Below are positions 11,219-20,534 of a DNA stretch of 64,000 nt, piece after piece (positions within the stretch are counted from its first letter, which is position 1; every line of letters begins with the position of its first letter). The stretch is taken from NCBI GenBank assembly GCA_903904685.1, contig CAIVDS010000114.1, forward strand, positions 16,165-80,164, in the 5' to 3' direction. The DNA comes from an uncultured Verrucomicrobiota bacterium. Its GTDB lineage: Bacteria; Verrucomicrobiota; Verrucomicrobiia; Opitutales; Opitutaceae. The notes beneath the pieces are model-generated. The model was not told the DNA's origin. It saw only the letters and a program-made list of their open reading frames with translations, and made no database searches. The translations under genes were made by a program, and so were the position numbers.

Positions 11219-11950
11219 TTACAACTGGGACGCCGCCGCCTCGTCCACCAGCCACACGACCCGGTCGGAACACGTTGCGAGGATCTGCGCCGGAGCCTGC
11301 GTGGGATCAAAGGGGCCGCGCATGACGCGCCGCAGCGCCTCCGCCTTCCCTGCCCCGAGAGTCATCACGACAATCAGTCCACAAGAGCGCAGCCCCGCCG
11401 GAGTAATGGTGAGACGCCAGCCCTTGCCCGGCACGTCGATCGCCGCAAACGGAAGGTTGCCGTCATCCTCCAGCAGCGGGCTGCCGGGGAAAAACGACGC
11501 GGTGTGCGCATCGTCGCCCATCCCGAGGAAACAGACGTCGTAGCCTTTGCCCGGCCCCGCGAGGATCATCATCGTGCGGCGGTAGGCCTCGGCGGCTTGA
11601 GGAGGCTCGTAAGCAACCACCCACGGATGCCGATGCTCCGCCGGCACATCGAGTGGCGAGAGCAGCAGGCGCTCGGCGTTGCCGAAATTACTTTGGTCGC
11701 TGTTGAGCGGCACATGGCGTTCGTCGCTCACCGTGAAATGCGTCGTCGCGATCACGCCGGACGGAAGCACCTTCGCCGACGCCACCCATTTATACCAATC
11801 CTGCGGCGTCGAGCCTCCGGTGAAGGCCCACGTGAAATGTTTCGATTTCGTGCCAGCGTGCGCCTCGACCGCCAGCGCGGCCGCTTTCGAAAAAATCTGC
11901 TCCTTGGAGCCGACGAAAAGCCGGCCGTAATCGGTGGTTTGCTCGGTCAT
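11219..11950 (-). CDS. pgl: 6-phosphogluconolactonase
   Basis: A 243-residue protein of the Pgl/NagB-like fold that hydrolyses 6-phosphogluconolactone, the product of Zwf. Family blocks are visible: FTGGSTP near residue 44 (phosphate loop), a WYKW/DERHVPLNSDQSN region (residues ~55-85), FLGMGDDAHTASFFPGS (~145-161) and a VMTLGAGKAEA segment. It is the last gene of zwf-opcA-pgl, 23 bases after opcA, so the operon encodes the first two oxidative pentose-phosphate steps plus the G6PDH effector. Confidence 0.95.
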   Translation of the reverse strand: MTEQTTDYGRLFVGSKEQIFSKAAALAVEAHAGTKSKHFTWAFTGGSTPQDWYKWVASAKVLPSGVIATTHFTVSDERHVPLNSDQSNFGNAERLLLSPLDVPAEHRHPWVVAYEPPQAAEAYRRTMMILAGPGKGYDVCFLGMGDDAHTASFFPGSPLLEDDGNLPFAAIDVPGKGWRLTITPAGLRSCGLIVVMTLGAGKAEALRRVMRGPFDPTQAPAQILATCSDRVVWLVDEAAASQL

Positions 11951-11973
11951 GCGAAAAAGAAGTCCGGTCCTCC

Positions 11974-12957
11974 TTAAAAAAACATCGCCTCGCCCAGTGC
12001 AGCTTCGGGGCTGAGCAGGCTCACCGCTGTGGGCAACACCGTGCGGCCCGTCCCGAAGTCGGCCTCCAGGCGGGCGATCCCATGCTCCAAGTCGCCGCTC
12101 CAGTGAAAGTGATGCGCGTTGTCGTAGTTGAAATCCAACTCGAAGGACATGCCGTCGTCGCGCTGCTCGGAGCTTACCACGACCTGACCTGCCTTCGCCC
12201 CGCAGGCTTCAAGACGCGGCGTGAACCACGCCAGCATCACCCGCGCCTCGGCGGAGACAGAGCCGTGATGGCGCAACGTCACGCTTTGCAGACCGTCGAC
12301 CAGCCGCGCCGGTTCATAGGCGCTCAGGAACTGGCCGAGCGACTGCCGCACCGGCAGCAGGCGGGCGTAGGCGAGATCGCGCACCGTCTCGGGACGCGGC
12401 CAGGGAAACGTGAGGGCGTCCGCCGGCACGAGCGCGCTGTCCAGCATCACGCGCTTCGCCCGACTAAGCAGATAGTGGAATTGGTTGATGCGCGCGCTGG
12501 AGACAAACCGGTGGGCCCAATAATACAGTGGCAGGTCCGATGATAGGCAGATGGAAACCTGATCCTCGATGTAAGGACGGGCGCCGAACGAGTAGGTCAG
12601 CATGACAAACTCGCAGCAGCGAGTGTCGCCCTTGGATTTGCCGAGATGGCACTCGCCATAAACTTTCGCCCGCACCTCCACCGTTGCGCTGTCGTCGGCC
12701 ATCGGACAGAGCACGACCACCCGGCACGGGTAGCGCCGGGAAAACCGCACGGACGTCTGGAACTGCTCCACCGCGTCATCAACGGTCGTGTTGAAGCCGA
12801 GGTGCATGACAAAGTTCACCTGCGTGGCCTTGGCATCGTCCGAAGCCGGCGCAGGGCCGCCCTTGGAAGCGGTGTCATCCCACATCGCGGTCAGGCTGTG
12901 TTTGATGGAGCCGACAGGAACCTCGATCCCGGGCAATGCGTTAAAAATGGCGGACAT
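11974..12957 (-). CDS. opcA: Glucose-6-phosphate dehydrogenase assembly/redox effector OpcA
   Basis: A 327-residue protein placed 9 bases after zwf. Its length, N-terminal GIEVPVGSI segment, central ARINQFHYLLSRAKRVMLDS region and C-terminal beta-rich part fit the OpcA family. In cyanobacteria and actinobacteria OpcA binds and activates Zwf and mediates its redox control. The same operon position here supports the same job. The protein contains a few cysteines that could be redox-active, but the conserved regulatory pair of cyanobacterial OpcA cannot be assigned by eye. Confidence 0.88.
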   Translation of the reverse strand: MSAIFNALPGIEVPVGSIKHSLTAMWDDTASKGGPAPASDDAKATQVNFVMHLGFNTTVDDAVEQFQTSVRFSRRYPCRVVVLCPMADDSATVEVRAKVYGECHLGKSKGDTRCCEFVMLTYSFGARPYIEDQVSICLSSDLPLYYWAHRFVSSARINQFHYLLSRAKRVMLDSALVPADALTFPWPRPETVRDLAYARLLPVRQSLGQFLSAYEPARLVDGLQSVTLRHHGSVSAEARVMLAWFTPRLEACGAKAGQVVVSSEQRDDGMSFELDFNYDNAHHFHWSGDLEHGIARLEADFGTGRTVLPTAVSLLSPEAALGEAMFF

Positions 12958-12966
12958 GGAGGAGGC

Positions 12967-14505
12967 TTACGGTTGGCGCCAGACGTGGCTGCTCTTGGCC
13001 AGCAGCAAATCGGCCGTGCCCGGCCCCCATGAACCGGCGGGATAACTGTCCATGCCCTCGCGGCCGGCGGCGGCCCATGCTTGGAGGACGGGCGTGTAGA
13101 GTTTCCACGAGGTCTCCGCTTCGTCGCCGCGGATGAAAAGCGTGCCGTCGCCGATCATGGCGTCGAGCACGAGGCGTTCGTAGGCCTCGGGCGTGTTGGA
13201 CCCGAAGGTCGTCGAGTAGCGGAAATTCATCTTCACCGGCTGCGTGCGCGTTTCGAGACCGGGTATCTTGCCATTGAGGACAAGGCCCAAACCTTCGTCG
13301 GGCTGGATCTGGAATGCGAGGGTGTTGGGCGCGAGGTTGAAGCGCTCGCCCTCGGCGAACAATGTGCCGGGCGGACGTTTGAACTGAATCGCGATTTCCG
13401 AGACGCGGCGGGCCATCCGTTTGCCGGAGCGCAGATAAAACGGCACGCCCTGCCAGCGCCAGTTATTGATCGAAAGCTTGATGGCCGCGTAGGTTTCGGT
13501 GGCCGACTGCGGATTGATGCCGCTCTCCTGGAGATAGCCGGCGACCTGCTTGCCTCCCATCATGCCAGCGGCGTATTGGGCGCGGGCAACGTCTCCGCCA
13601 GCCGTAAGGTTGAGGGGTTGAATGGCGCGGAGGAGCTTCACCTTCTCGTCGCGAATCGCCTCGGCATCCAGCGACACGGGAGGCTCCATCGCGGTGAGCG
13701 CGACGAGCTGCATCGTGTGGTTCTGGATCATGTCGCGGAGCGCGCCGCTTTGTTCGTAATAACCGCCGCGAGTGCCCACGCCGACCTCCTCCGACACGGT
13801 GATCTGGACGGAGTCGATATAGTTGCGGTTCCACAACGGCTCGAAGATCGAGTTGGCGAAACGCTGCACCAACAGGTCCTGCACGGTCTCTTTGCCGAGG
13901 TAGTGGTCGATCCGGTAAACCTGATATTCCTCGAAGACCTGACGAATCGTCTGGTTCAGCGCGAGGGCCGAGGCGAGGTCTTTGCCAAAGGGTTTTTCGA
14001 TGATGACCTTCGCGTGGTGGTCCTTGCCGAGGTATTTCGAGGCGAGCCCGCTGGCCCCGAGGTTGAGCAGGATGGGCGCAAACACCGACGGCGGCGTGGA
14101 AATGTAGAACAGCGTCTGCACCTCGCGGCCGAGGTTCTTTTCGATGGCGGCGATGTGCTGGGCGAGTTTGTCGAACGCGGCCTTGTCATCGTAGCCGCCC
14201 GACACGTAGGTCGTGCGCTCGGCGACGCGGCTCCACACCTCGGCGTTGAGCTCGCGGCGGGAAAACTCCTTGATCGCCGCCGCCGCGTCGGTGCGGAATT
14301 CTTCGTCGGGAATCGCCTTGCGCCCGTAGCCCACCAGATAGAAATCCGCCGGCAGCAGGTTGTCGTAGCTGAGGTTGTAGATCGCGGGGATCAGCTTGCG
14401 GGCGGTCAGATCGCCGGAGGCGCCAAAAATAACGACAACCGTCGGCGGCGCACCGCGGTGTTTGCTGAGTCCTTGGAGGAACGGATGACGTTGAGCTTCG
14501 TCCAT
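12967..14505 (-). CDS. zwf: Glucose-6-phosphate 1-dehydrogenase
   Basis: A 512-residue enzyme oxidising glucose-6-phosphate to 6-phosphogluconolactone with NADP+. Visible: nucleotide-binding FGASGDLTARK (residues ~27-37), the substrate and active-site signature RIDHYLGKETVQ (~residue 200), and the EKPFGKD block (~residues 165-171). The ATG at 14505 (MDEAQRHPF) is preferred to one at 14541, which would add 12 unconserved residues. It is the first gene of the zwf-opcA-pgl operon. The start of yraN's coding end lies 79 bases upstream. Confidence 0.97.
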   Translation of the reverse strand: MDEAQRHPFLQGLSKHRGAPPTVVVIFGASGDLTARKLIPAIYNLSYDNLLPADFYLVGYGRKAIPDEEFRTDAAAAIKEFSRRELNAEVWSRVAERTTYVSGGYDDKAAFDKLAQHIAAIEKNLGREVQTLFYISTPPSVFAPILLNLGASGLASKYLGKDHHAKVIIEKPFGKDLASALALNQTIRQVFEEYQVYRIDHYLGKETVQDLLVQRFANSIFEPLWNRNYIDSVQITVSEEVGVGTRGGYYEQSGALRDMIQNHTMQLVALTAMEPPVSLDAEAIRDEKVKLLRAIQPLNLTAGGDVARAQYAAGMMGGKQVAGYLQESGINPQSATETYAAIKLSINNWRWQGVPFYLRSGKRMARRVSEIAIQFKRPPGTLFAEGERFNLAPNTLAFQIQPDEGLGLVLNGKIPGLETRTQPVKMNFRYSTTFGSNTPEAYERLVLDAMIGDGTLFIRGDEAETSWKLYTPVLQAWAAAGREGMDSYPAGSWGPGTADLLLAKSSHVWRQP

Positions 14506-14584
14506 GGCCCAGATTCCGCCTAGGCGACTATCGGTAAGCAAGGCTAATGCCTCGAATAATCTGCATGGAAACCATCATTCCTTC

Positions 14585-15061
14585 TCATGGACGAAAGTGC
14601 TTGGGGAGAAGCGGCACGTTTTCGAAATGCCTCACTTCCGGCACATCATCGCCATGAGTGGCGACTTCCACCACATCCAGCCGGAAAGTCGCCGGCGTCG
14701 GACGCAAACCTCGCAGATACGCCGTCGCCGCGCGGCGAAGGACATCCTTCTTGCGCCGATCAACCGCGTGGTAGCCGGGCACGAGTGCGGTCGCCGCGCG
14801 GGTCTTCACCTCGACGAACACCAACACCTCACCGTCGCGGCAAACAAGGTCGATCTCGTCGCGCCGATCATGCGGGCTGCGCCAGTTGCGGGCGATGATT
14901 TTGAAGCCCCGTCCGCCCAAAAATTCCGCCGCCAGCCGCTCGCCGCGATCACCGGTCGCCGCCGTCCCGGTTGCGCGAAAGACGCCCATCCATCGTTTAA
15001 GGCGGTCCAACCAGCGGCTTTGTCGGGGTTTCGACTGGAACTGCGTCACGCGAATTGTCAT
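14585..15061 (-). CDS. yraN: UPF0102 family protein YraN
   Basis: A 158-residue protein with the YraN restriction-endonuclease-like core: GERLAAEFL at the start of the domain, then [29 protein letters not shown], whose E-x-D-L and E-V-K residues form a PD-(D/E)xK-like site, followed by [16 protein letters not shown]. The biological role is unestablished; a Holliday-junction-type nuclease has been suggested by fold. The ATG at 15061 (MTIRVTQF) is chosen because the upstream extension to 15238 runs into the divergent ATPase gene. The gap to that gene's start is 61 bases, probably a shared promoter region. Confidence 0.9.
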   Translation of the reverse strand: MTIRVTQFQSKPRQSRWLDRLKRWMGVFRATGTAATGDRGERLAAEFLGGRGFKIIARNWRSPHDRRDEIDLVCRDGEVLVFVEVKTRAATALVPGYHAVDRRKKDVLRRAATAYLRGLRPTPATFRLDVVEVATHGDDVPEVRHFENVPLLPKHFRP

Positions 15062-15122
15062 TGCGACATGGCCCGTCCAATGGCAATTCCAGACTCGCAC
15101 TCCTTCGGGTGCCTTCGCCCTT

Positions 15123-17306
15123 ATGCCCACGGCCTCATCTGCAAATACCCTTCGCCGCTCCCTGCTCATCAAGCTGATCTCGAAGCCGGCTCCGAGCCGC
15201 GAGGACATGGCCTCGGTCATTGAGCTCACCGCCTCCAAGGTCGTCGAGGCTCTTCAGGCGCAGTCGATCACCCTCTATCTGGTCGAAGGCAACGAGATCG
15301 TTTTCCGTCACGTTTACTACTCCCCCAGTCTGTGGGGCGCCGACAAGGCGCTCGAGGCCAAATTCAAGGAAACCGCCGCCAAGCTGCTGAAACTCAGGCT
15401 CCCCACTGGCAAGGGAATCGTCGGCAAGGTCATCGCCGAGGGGAAGGAACTGTTTTTCCGCAATACCCAGACGCAGTCTCCCATGATGGCCTCCATGACC
15501 CAAAACACCGGGTTTGAGGTTTTCTCGATGCTAACGGTGCCGCTCAAGGCGGGCAATGCCGTCATCGGTGCGATTCAGGTGCTCAACAAGGAACCGGTTT
15601 CTGGAACCAACAGCCAGTTCACCGACACCGACCTGCCCCTCCTCCTGGAGGTCGCTGAATACTCCGCCAGCCTCATCCAGCGCATGCTGGACCCCAAGCA
15701 CCAGCTCAGCGCCGACGATACCGCAAAGTTCATCGCCCGCCTCACCAATCATCCGCTGGTTACCAAGATCGACGAGCTTCCCATCGATGAAAAACTCGTC
15801 CAGGTCATCGGCGACGCCATCATCCGCCGCGAAGGCATTTTCCCCACCAAAAGCCTCACGCCCAATTCCCTCGCGGTGATCATGGCCAACCCGCTCGACT
15901 ACGCCAAACGCGAGGCGTTCCAGCAGGCCACCGAGCTCGTCATCGACGAAATCCACGTCGCCTCCGCCACGCTCATCGAGGCGCTCATCAAGAAGTATTT
16001 CAAAACCGACACCAATGCAGGAAACGGCGACATCGACATCTCCAAAGTCGCCGAGGTCATCACCACCGCCTACAATTCCGATGGAACCGGGGAAATCACC
16101 TTGGGCGACCTCGAAAGCGAGGACTCCGCGCCCATCATCCAGCTGACCAACCGCGTCATCGAGGACGCCTACATCTGCGGCGCGTCCGACATCCACATCG
16201 AACCGCAGGAAAAAGACCTCGTCATCCGCTACCGCATCGACGGTCTCTGCCAAGAGAAACTCCGCTTGCCCAAGCAGGTCGCCAACGGCCTCGTCACCCG
16301 CATCAAGATCATGTGCAACCTCGACATCGCCGAACGCCGGCTGCCGCAGGACGGACGCATCGTCTTCAAAAAATACACCAAGAAGAACATCGACATCGAC
16401 CTGCGCGTCGCCACCGGCCCCATGAACCACGGCGAGAAGGTCGTCATGCGCATCCTCGACAAATCGAAGAGCACGCTTCCCCTTCCCGCCCTCGGCTTCT
16501 CCGACGAGAATCTCGCCCGCTACCGCGAGTGCATCCGCCAGCCCTACGGCATGATTCTCCACTGCGGCCCCACCGGCTCCGGCAAATCGATGACGCTTTA
16601 CTCCGCCCTCGGCGAAGTGAACACGCCCGACGTGAACATCCAGACGGCCGAGGACCCCATCGAATACACCCTCGCCGGCATCAACCAAATGCAGATGAGC
16701 CGCCAGATCGGCCTCACCTTCGCTCGAGCCCTCCGCTGTTACCTCCGCATGGACCCCGATATCATCCTCGTCGGCGAAATCCGCGACGAGGAGACCGCGC
16801 AGATCGCCGTCGAGGCGGCCCTCACCGGCCACTTGCTCGTCTCCACGCTGCACACCAACGACGCGCCCTCCACCATCTCCCGCATCGGCGAGATGGGCGT
16901 CGAGCCGTTCAATATCTCCGCTTCCCTCGTCTGCGTGTGCGCCCAGCGTCTTCTCCGCCGCGTCTGCAAAAACTGCAAGCAGCCCTACGAACCCGCCGGC
17001 CGCGAAAAAGAAATCCTCGAAAAAGCCATCGGCTGGAGCGGCCAGATTTTCAAGGCCCACCCCCAGGGCTGCCCCGTGTGCAATGGCAACGGCTACAAGG
17101 GCCGCGTCGGTATCCACGAGCTCATGATCAACAGCGAGGAGCTCACCGAAGGCATCAACAAGGAAGTCGAGGTCGCCGCGCTCAAGCGCATCGCGATGAA
17201 GAACGGCATGAAGACCCTCCATCAGGATTCGATGCTCAAGGTCAAGATGGGCCTCACCACGATGGAAGACGCCCTCTCCAACGTCCCGCCGGATCTGGTC
17301 ACGTAA
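15123..17306 (+). CDS. PilB/GspE-type secretion ATPase with N-terminal GAF domain
   Basis: A 727-residue ATPase. Residues ~25-190 form a GAF domain ([47 protein letters not shown]) in place of the usual MshEN/N1 domain. The motor follows: [17 protein letters not shown]2-type domain (~residue 360), Walker A GPTGSGKS (482-489), Asp box EDPIEY, Walker [14 protein letters not shown], His box STLHTNDA, and a zinc tetracysteine C615, C618, C650, C653. Such hexameric ATPases power type IV pilus extension or type II secretion at the inner membrane. No other pilus gene is adjacent, so PilB and GspE cannot be separated. A longer frame opens at 14886 but overlaps yraN; the ATG at 15123 fits the domain start. 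Confidence 0.92.
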   Translation: MPTASSANTLRRSLLIKLISKPAPSREDMASVIELTASKVVEALQAQSITLYLVEGNEIVFRHVYYSPSLWGADKALEAKFKETAAKLLKLRLPTGKGIVGKVIAEGKELFFRNTQTQSPMMASMTQNTGFEVFSMLTVPLKAGNAVIGAIQVLNKEPVSGTNSQFTDTDLPLLLEVAEYSASLIQRMLDPKHQLSADDTAKFIARLTNHPLVTKIDELPIDEKLVQVIGDAIIRREGIFPTKSLTPNSLAVIMANPLDYAKREAFQQATELVIDEIHVASATLIEALIKKYFKTDTNAGNGDIDISKVAEVITTAYNSDGTGEITLGDLESEDSAPIIQLTNRVIEDAYICGASDIHIEPQEKDLVIRYRIDGLCQEKLRLPKQVANGLVTRIKIMCNLDIAERRLPQDGRIVFKKYTKKNIDIDLRVATGPMNHGEKVVMRILDKSKSTLPLPALGFSDENLARYRECIRQPYGMILHCGPTGSGKSMTLYSALGEVNTPDVNIQTAEDPIEYTLAGINQMQMSRQIGLTFARALRCYLRMDPDIILVGEIRDEETAQIAVEAALTGHLLVSTLHTNDAPSTISRIGEMGVEPFNISASLVCVCAQRLLRRVCKNCKQPYEPAGREKEILEKAIGWSGQIFKAHPQGCPVCNGNGYKGRVGIHELMINSEELTEGINKEVEVAALKRIAMKNGMKTLHQDSMLKVKMGLTTMEDALSNVPPDLVT

Positions 17307-17384
17307 AATCGTTCTCTTTCTCTCCTCCTAAAACGCCTGATCCCGGAAACGGGCAATAAAACTGGAAACGAGAACGATTGCCCC

Positions 17385-18026
17385 ATGCCCGGCCCCACGC
17401 TCACGACCGACGCCATCGTGCTGCTCAAGCGGCCTCCGTCCGACCACTTCCAGACCCTCGCCGTTTTCACCGCCACGCACGGAACGTTGCGCGTCATCCA
17501 GCGCCTCCCTAAAAAAACGACGACCTCCCACCTCGCCCTCGATCTTTTCGACGAGGTCGCGTTGCTCCTCGAATGCGCCCCGCAAGGCGACGCCTGGTTC
17601 GTCAAGGAACCGCGCCTCCTCACCCGCCACAGCGGCATCGGACGCCATTACGAATCGCTCGTCCGCGCCTCCGCCTTCGCGACTTTGGTCGCCCGCAATC
17701 CCGTGCCCGAAGAAAGTCGTGCCTCCATCCACGCATTGTTGCGCACGGCGTTTGCCGCCTTTGCGACCGATGCCTCCGCCGACACCGTTTACCTGAAATG
17801 CCTATACTGTTTCGCCCGCGACGAAGGCTACCCGGTCAAGCAGCAGTGGATTCCCTCGCTCTCGCCCGAACTTTCCGCCGCCGCCGCCCGCCTGCTGCAT
17901 ACTCCGCTCGCGACGCTGGCCCGTGACGATTTCCCTCCTTCGCCGGTCGCAACACTCCTGCGCCACCTTGAGCACTACCTGCGCAACCATACGGAAATCA
18001 TGATGGATGAGCGCGGCGAACGTTGA
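17385..18026 (+). CDS. recO: DNA repair protein RecO
   Basis: A 213-residue protein. The N-terminal ~80 residues (TTDAIVLLKRPPSDHFQTLAVFTATHGTLRVI) have the OB-fold pattern of RecO, where an opening AIVL strand is followed by an oxidative turn and a G-x-L strand; the rest is helical. RecO loads RecA on SSB-coated gaps together with RecR. The four-cysteine zinc finger seen in some RecO proteins is absent; two cysteines (KCLYCF) remain in that region. It is slightly shorter than the usual ~240. It lies 78 bases after the ATPase and 39 bases before the helicase gene, all on the plus strand. Confidence 0.75.
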   Translation: MPGPTLTTDAIVLLKRPPSDHFQTLAVFTATHGTLRVIQRLPKKTTTSHLALDLFDEVALLLECAPQGDAWFVKEPRLLTRHSGIGRHYESLVRASAFATLVARNPVPEESRASIHALLRTAFAAFATDASADTVYLKCLYCFARDEGYPVKQQWIPSLSPELSAAAARLLHTPLATLARDDFPPSPVATLLRHLEHYLRNHTEIMMDERGER

Positions 18027-18065
18027 CGCCGGCGCATTTTCCCGCGCCCTTCGTGGTGAGCGCAC

Positions 18066-20438
18066 ATGGACTTCGACCTCGATCAACGCACCGCCAGCCT
18101 GAGCATCGGCGAATTCTCCGCGTTCACCGTCGGTCCCCGTGAATCGGACGACGGATCACAGGGCATCTGGCGCGCCCAGCTAGGCACCCGCTGGCATCAG
18201 GAGCTCCGCGCCACCGCGAGTGTCGCCACGCCCGCCGCCACCTTTGAGGTTCCCGTGACCGGCCGCGTTTTCCACGCGGGCTGGACGCTGACGCTCACCG
18301 GCCGCATCGATCAGTTCATCCCCGCCACGGTCTTGGCGCCCGCGATCCTGCGGGAAATAAAGACCACGCTTCGCCCGCTCCCCGCCGACGAAACCGGACT
18401 GCGCGTTGATCATCCCGCTTATTTCGCCCAGCTCGCCACCTACCTCGCCCTCCGGCGCATCGCAGATCCTGCCGAAAAAATCCGCGGCGAACTCGTCTTC
18501 GTCGAAGCCGGAAGCGGCCTCAGCCAGACGATCCCGTTTACCTCCGCCGACGAAGCCTCGTTCCGCGCCCAGCTCGAACGCGTCGCCGAGTTTCTCAACC
18601 TCCGCCATCGCGCCCGCGACCGCCTTCGCACCCTCACCTTCCGCCCTGCGTTCACCGAGCTTCGCGCCGGTCAGGAGACTACCCAGGCCGATCTCGCCGC
18701 CGCGCTCGCGGGCCACCGCCACGTTCTCTTCACCGCACCCACCGGCTTCGGGAAAACCGGCGTCATCCTCGAATGCGCCCTCGGACAGATGAAGGCAGGC
18801 CGCTACTCCCGCCTCCTCTACCTCACCAGCAAATCCACCGGCCAGCTCCAGGTCCTCCGCACACTCCAAGGCATGACCGACGCCACCGCCGGTGGTACGC
18901 CGGTCGCCTCATGGCACGTGCGCCCCAAGCGCGAGCACTGCGTCAATCAGACCTTCCACTGCGTGCGCGCCAGTTGCTCCTATCTCCACGACCTCGACCG
19001 GCGCTGGGCTCGCAGCGGACTCTCCCGGTTTTATCTCTTCGAAAACGAAGCCCGCGACATCGACGCCCTCCGCGCCGCCGGCCGCGACGCGATGATCTGC
19101 CCCTACGAGATCACCCGCACCGCCCTCGCGTTTCAGGACGTCTGGGTGGGTGACTACAACTACGTCTTTGCCCCCGCCAACCGGGGGCTTTTCTTCGACC
19201 AACCCGGCTTCAATCCCGCCGAAACCCTCCTCGTGCTCGACGAGGCCCACAACCTCCCGTCCCGCGTGGCCGACGCCTATTCCCACACCGTCCTCGCCGA
19301 CGACGCCCGCACCGTCCTTGTCGAGCTCGACCACCACCACGCCCCCGCCCCTCTCCGCCGCGCTTGGGAAAACTGGACGCTCCTGCTCGCCAGCCTCCCT
19401 CTCTGCGACGGACTCGGTCTCGCGCAGGAAGACGACCTCGCCGACCTCCTCCGCGCCCTCGCCGACGCCCTCCCGCAAGCCTCCCTCGACTACGCTGCCC
19501 TCGGCCCCTTCGTCTCCGAAAAACTCTGGCAGATTCCCGTGCTCCACGAATGGCTCTCCAACCCCGCGCTTAAAAAACTCCTCTGGGTCCCCCGCTCCGG
19601 CGAACTGCGTTTCACCTGCCTGGATGCCGCCGCCCCGCTCGGCGAAACGTTGCGCACTTTCGGCGGCGTGATCTTCGCCACCGCCACCGCCGGCCCCGCC
19701 GAGGTCTTCGCCGAAGCCTGCGGGCTGACTGCCTCAGGCTCTCAACTATCGACGCTCAACGATCAACTCTTCAGCGTCACCGCCCGCACCCCCTGGCGCG
19801 ACAACGCCTACGACATCGCCTACGACGTGCGCGCCGACACGACCTATCAAAATCGCGCGCGCCATCACGACCTCACTGCCGCTACCATCGCCCGTCTCCA
19901 CAAGGCGGCAAACGGTCCCGTGGCCGTCTTCTTCCCCAGTTACGCCTACGCCGACGCCGTCGCAAACGCCCTTCGGGCCAACCACCCCGCGCTGCGCGCC
20001 GTTATCCAGCCCCGCCAGTCCGATCTCGCCGCGCAATCTGCCTGGGTCGAAGAATCGCTCCTCTTCGCCGACGCTCTTTTCCTTGTGCTCGGCAGTAGCT
20101 TCGCCGAAGGCATCGACGTGCTCGGCGGACGTATCGGCCACGCCATGGTCGTCGGCCCGGCGCTGCCCGAGGTCAATGCCATGCAAAAAGCCCGCATCGC
20201 GGCGCTCCCCGGCCTCACCCGCGAGGAGTGCTTCCGCCGCGTTTACCAGATTCCCGGCATCCAGAAGGTCAACCAAGCCATTGGTCGCCTCGTGCGCGCC
20301 CCGGGGCAACGCGCCAAGGTTCTCCTCCACTGCCGCCGTTTCGCCGAACTCAGCTACGCCAGACTCCTCGACCACGACTACCAGTTCGGCCAGACCATCG
20401 CGAACGACGCCGAGTTGACCGCGTGGTTGCATGAGTGA
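18066..20438 (+). CDS. RecB-like nuclease fused to XPD/DinG-type Fe-S helicase
   Basis: A 790-residue protein. The N-terminal ~180 residues carry a PD-(D/E)xK site of the RecB/Cas4 type: H44, D82 in GRID, E97-x-K99 in REIKT, and a QxxxY motif (Q122, Y126). The helicase follows: Walker A PTGFGKT (225-231), four cysteines that fit an XPD/DinG iron-sulfur cluster (C292, C299, C304, C345), DEAH at 392-395, and motif VI QAIGRLVRAPGQ near residue 740. Superfamily 2 helicases of this class unwind DNA 5'-3'. Nuclease-helicase proteins of about this size are known from other bacteria, mainly as uncharacterised DNA repair enzymes. It follows recO by 39 bases, supporting a repair role. Confidence 0.9.
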   Translation: MDFDLDQRTASLSIGEFSAFTVGPRESDDGSQGIWRAQLGTRWHQELRATASVATPAATFEVPVTGRVFHAGWTLTLTGRIDQFIPATVLAPAILREIKTTLRPLPADETGLRVDHPAYFAQLATYLALRRIADPAEKIRGELVFVEAGSGLSQTIPFTSADEASFRAQLERVAEFLNLRHRARDRLRTLTFRPAFTELRAGQETTQADLAAALAGHRHVLFTAPTGFGKTGVILECALGQMKAGRYSRLLYLTSKSTGQLQVLRTLQGMTDATAGGTPVASWHVRPKREHCVNQTFHCVRASCSYLHDLDRRWARSGLSRFYLFENEARDIDALRAAGRDAMICPYEITRTALAFQDVWVGDYNYVFAPANRGLFFDQPGFNPAETLLVLDEAHNLPSRVADAYSHTVLADDARTVLVELDHHHAPAPLRRAWENWTLLLASLPLCDGLGLAQEDDLADLLRALADALPQASLDYAALGPFVSEKLWQIPVLHEWLSNPALKKLLWVPRSGELRFTCLDAAAPLGETLRTFGGVIFATATAGPAEVFAEACGLTASGSQLSTLNDQLFSVTARTPWRDNAYDIAYDVRADTTYQNRARHHDLTAATIARLHKAANGPVAVFFPSYAYADAVANALRANHPALRAVIQPRQSDLAAQSAWVEESLLFADALFLVLGSSFAEGIDVLGGRIGHAMVVGPALPEVNAMQKARIAALPGLTREECFRRVYQIPGIQKVNQAIGRLVRAPGQRAKVLLHCRRFAELSYARLLDHDYQFGQTIANDAELTAWLHE

Positions 20439-20473
20439 AAAGGAACAGGTCCTAGCCGGATCGCGCTTGAGGT

Positions 20474-20502
20474 GACAAGCCGGTGGGATTTTCCCGCTTG
20501 TC
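20474..20502 (+). promoter_or_regulatory. Hairpin in the leader of the pyr genes
   Basis: Between the helicase stop and the likely pyrR start the sequence forms a hairpin: GACAAGC at 20474-20480 pairs with GCTTGTC at 20496-20502, and after a four-base bulge GGG (20485-20487) pairs with CCC (20493-20495) around an ATTTT loop. No T-tract follows, so it is not a simple terminator. Its place just ahead of pyrR makes an RNA regulatory element possible, but I do not see the PyrR-binding consensus known from Bacillus. Confidence 0.4.
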
Positions 20503-20534
20503 CGCCTTGCCGCTTCACGACACAAACATCCTTC

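Noticed and set aside
11195..11222. Terminator between the MFS and pgl genes
   Set aside because: A CCGC-TTCA-GCGG stem exists but no T-tract follows on either strand.
15531..17222. Long minus-strand open frame
   Set aside because: Antisense shadow of the secretion ATPase, which has all motor motifs on the plus strand.
17307..17384. Terminator after the secretion ATPase
   Set aside because: Only a four-pair CCCG/CGGG stem with a weak A/T context; not convincing.
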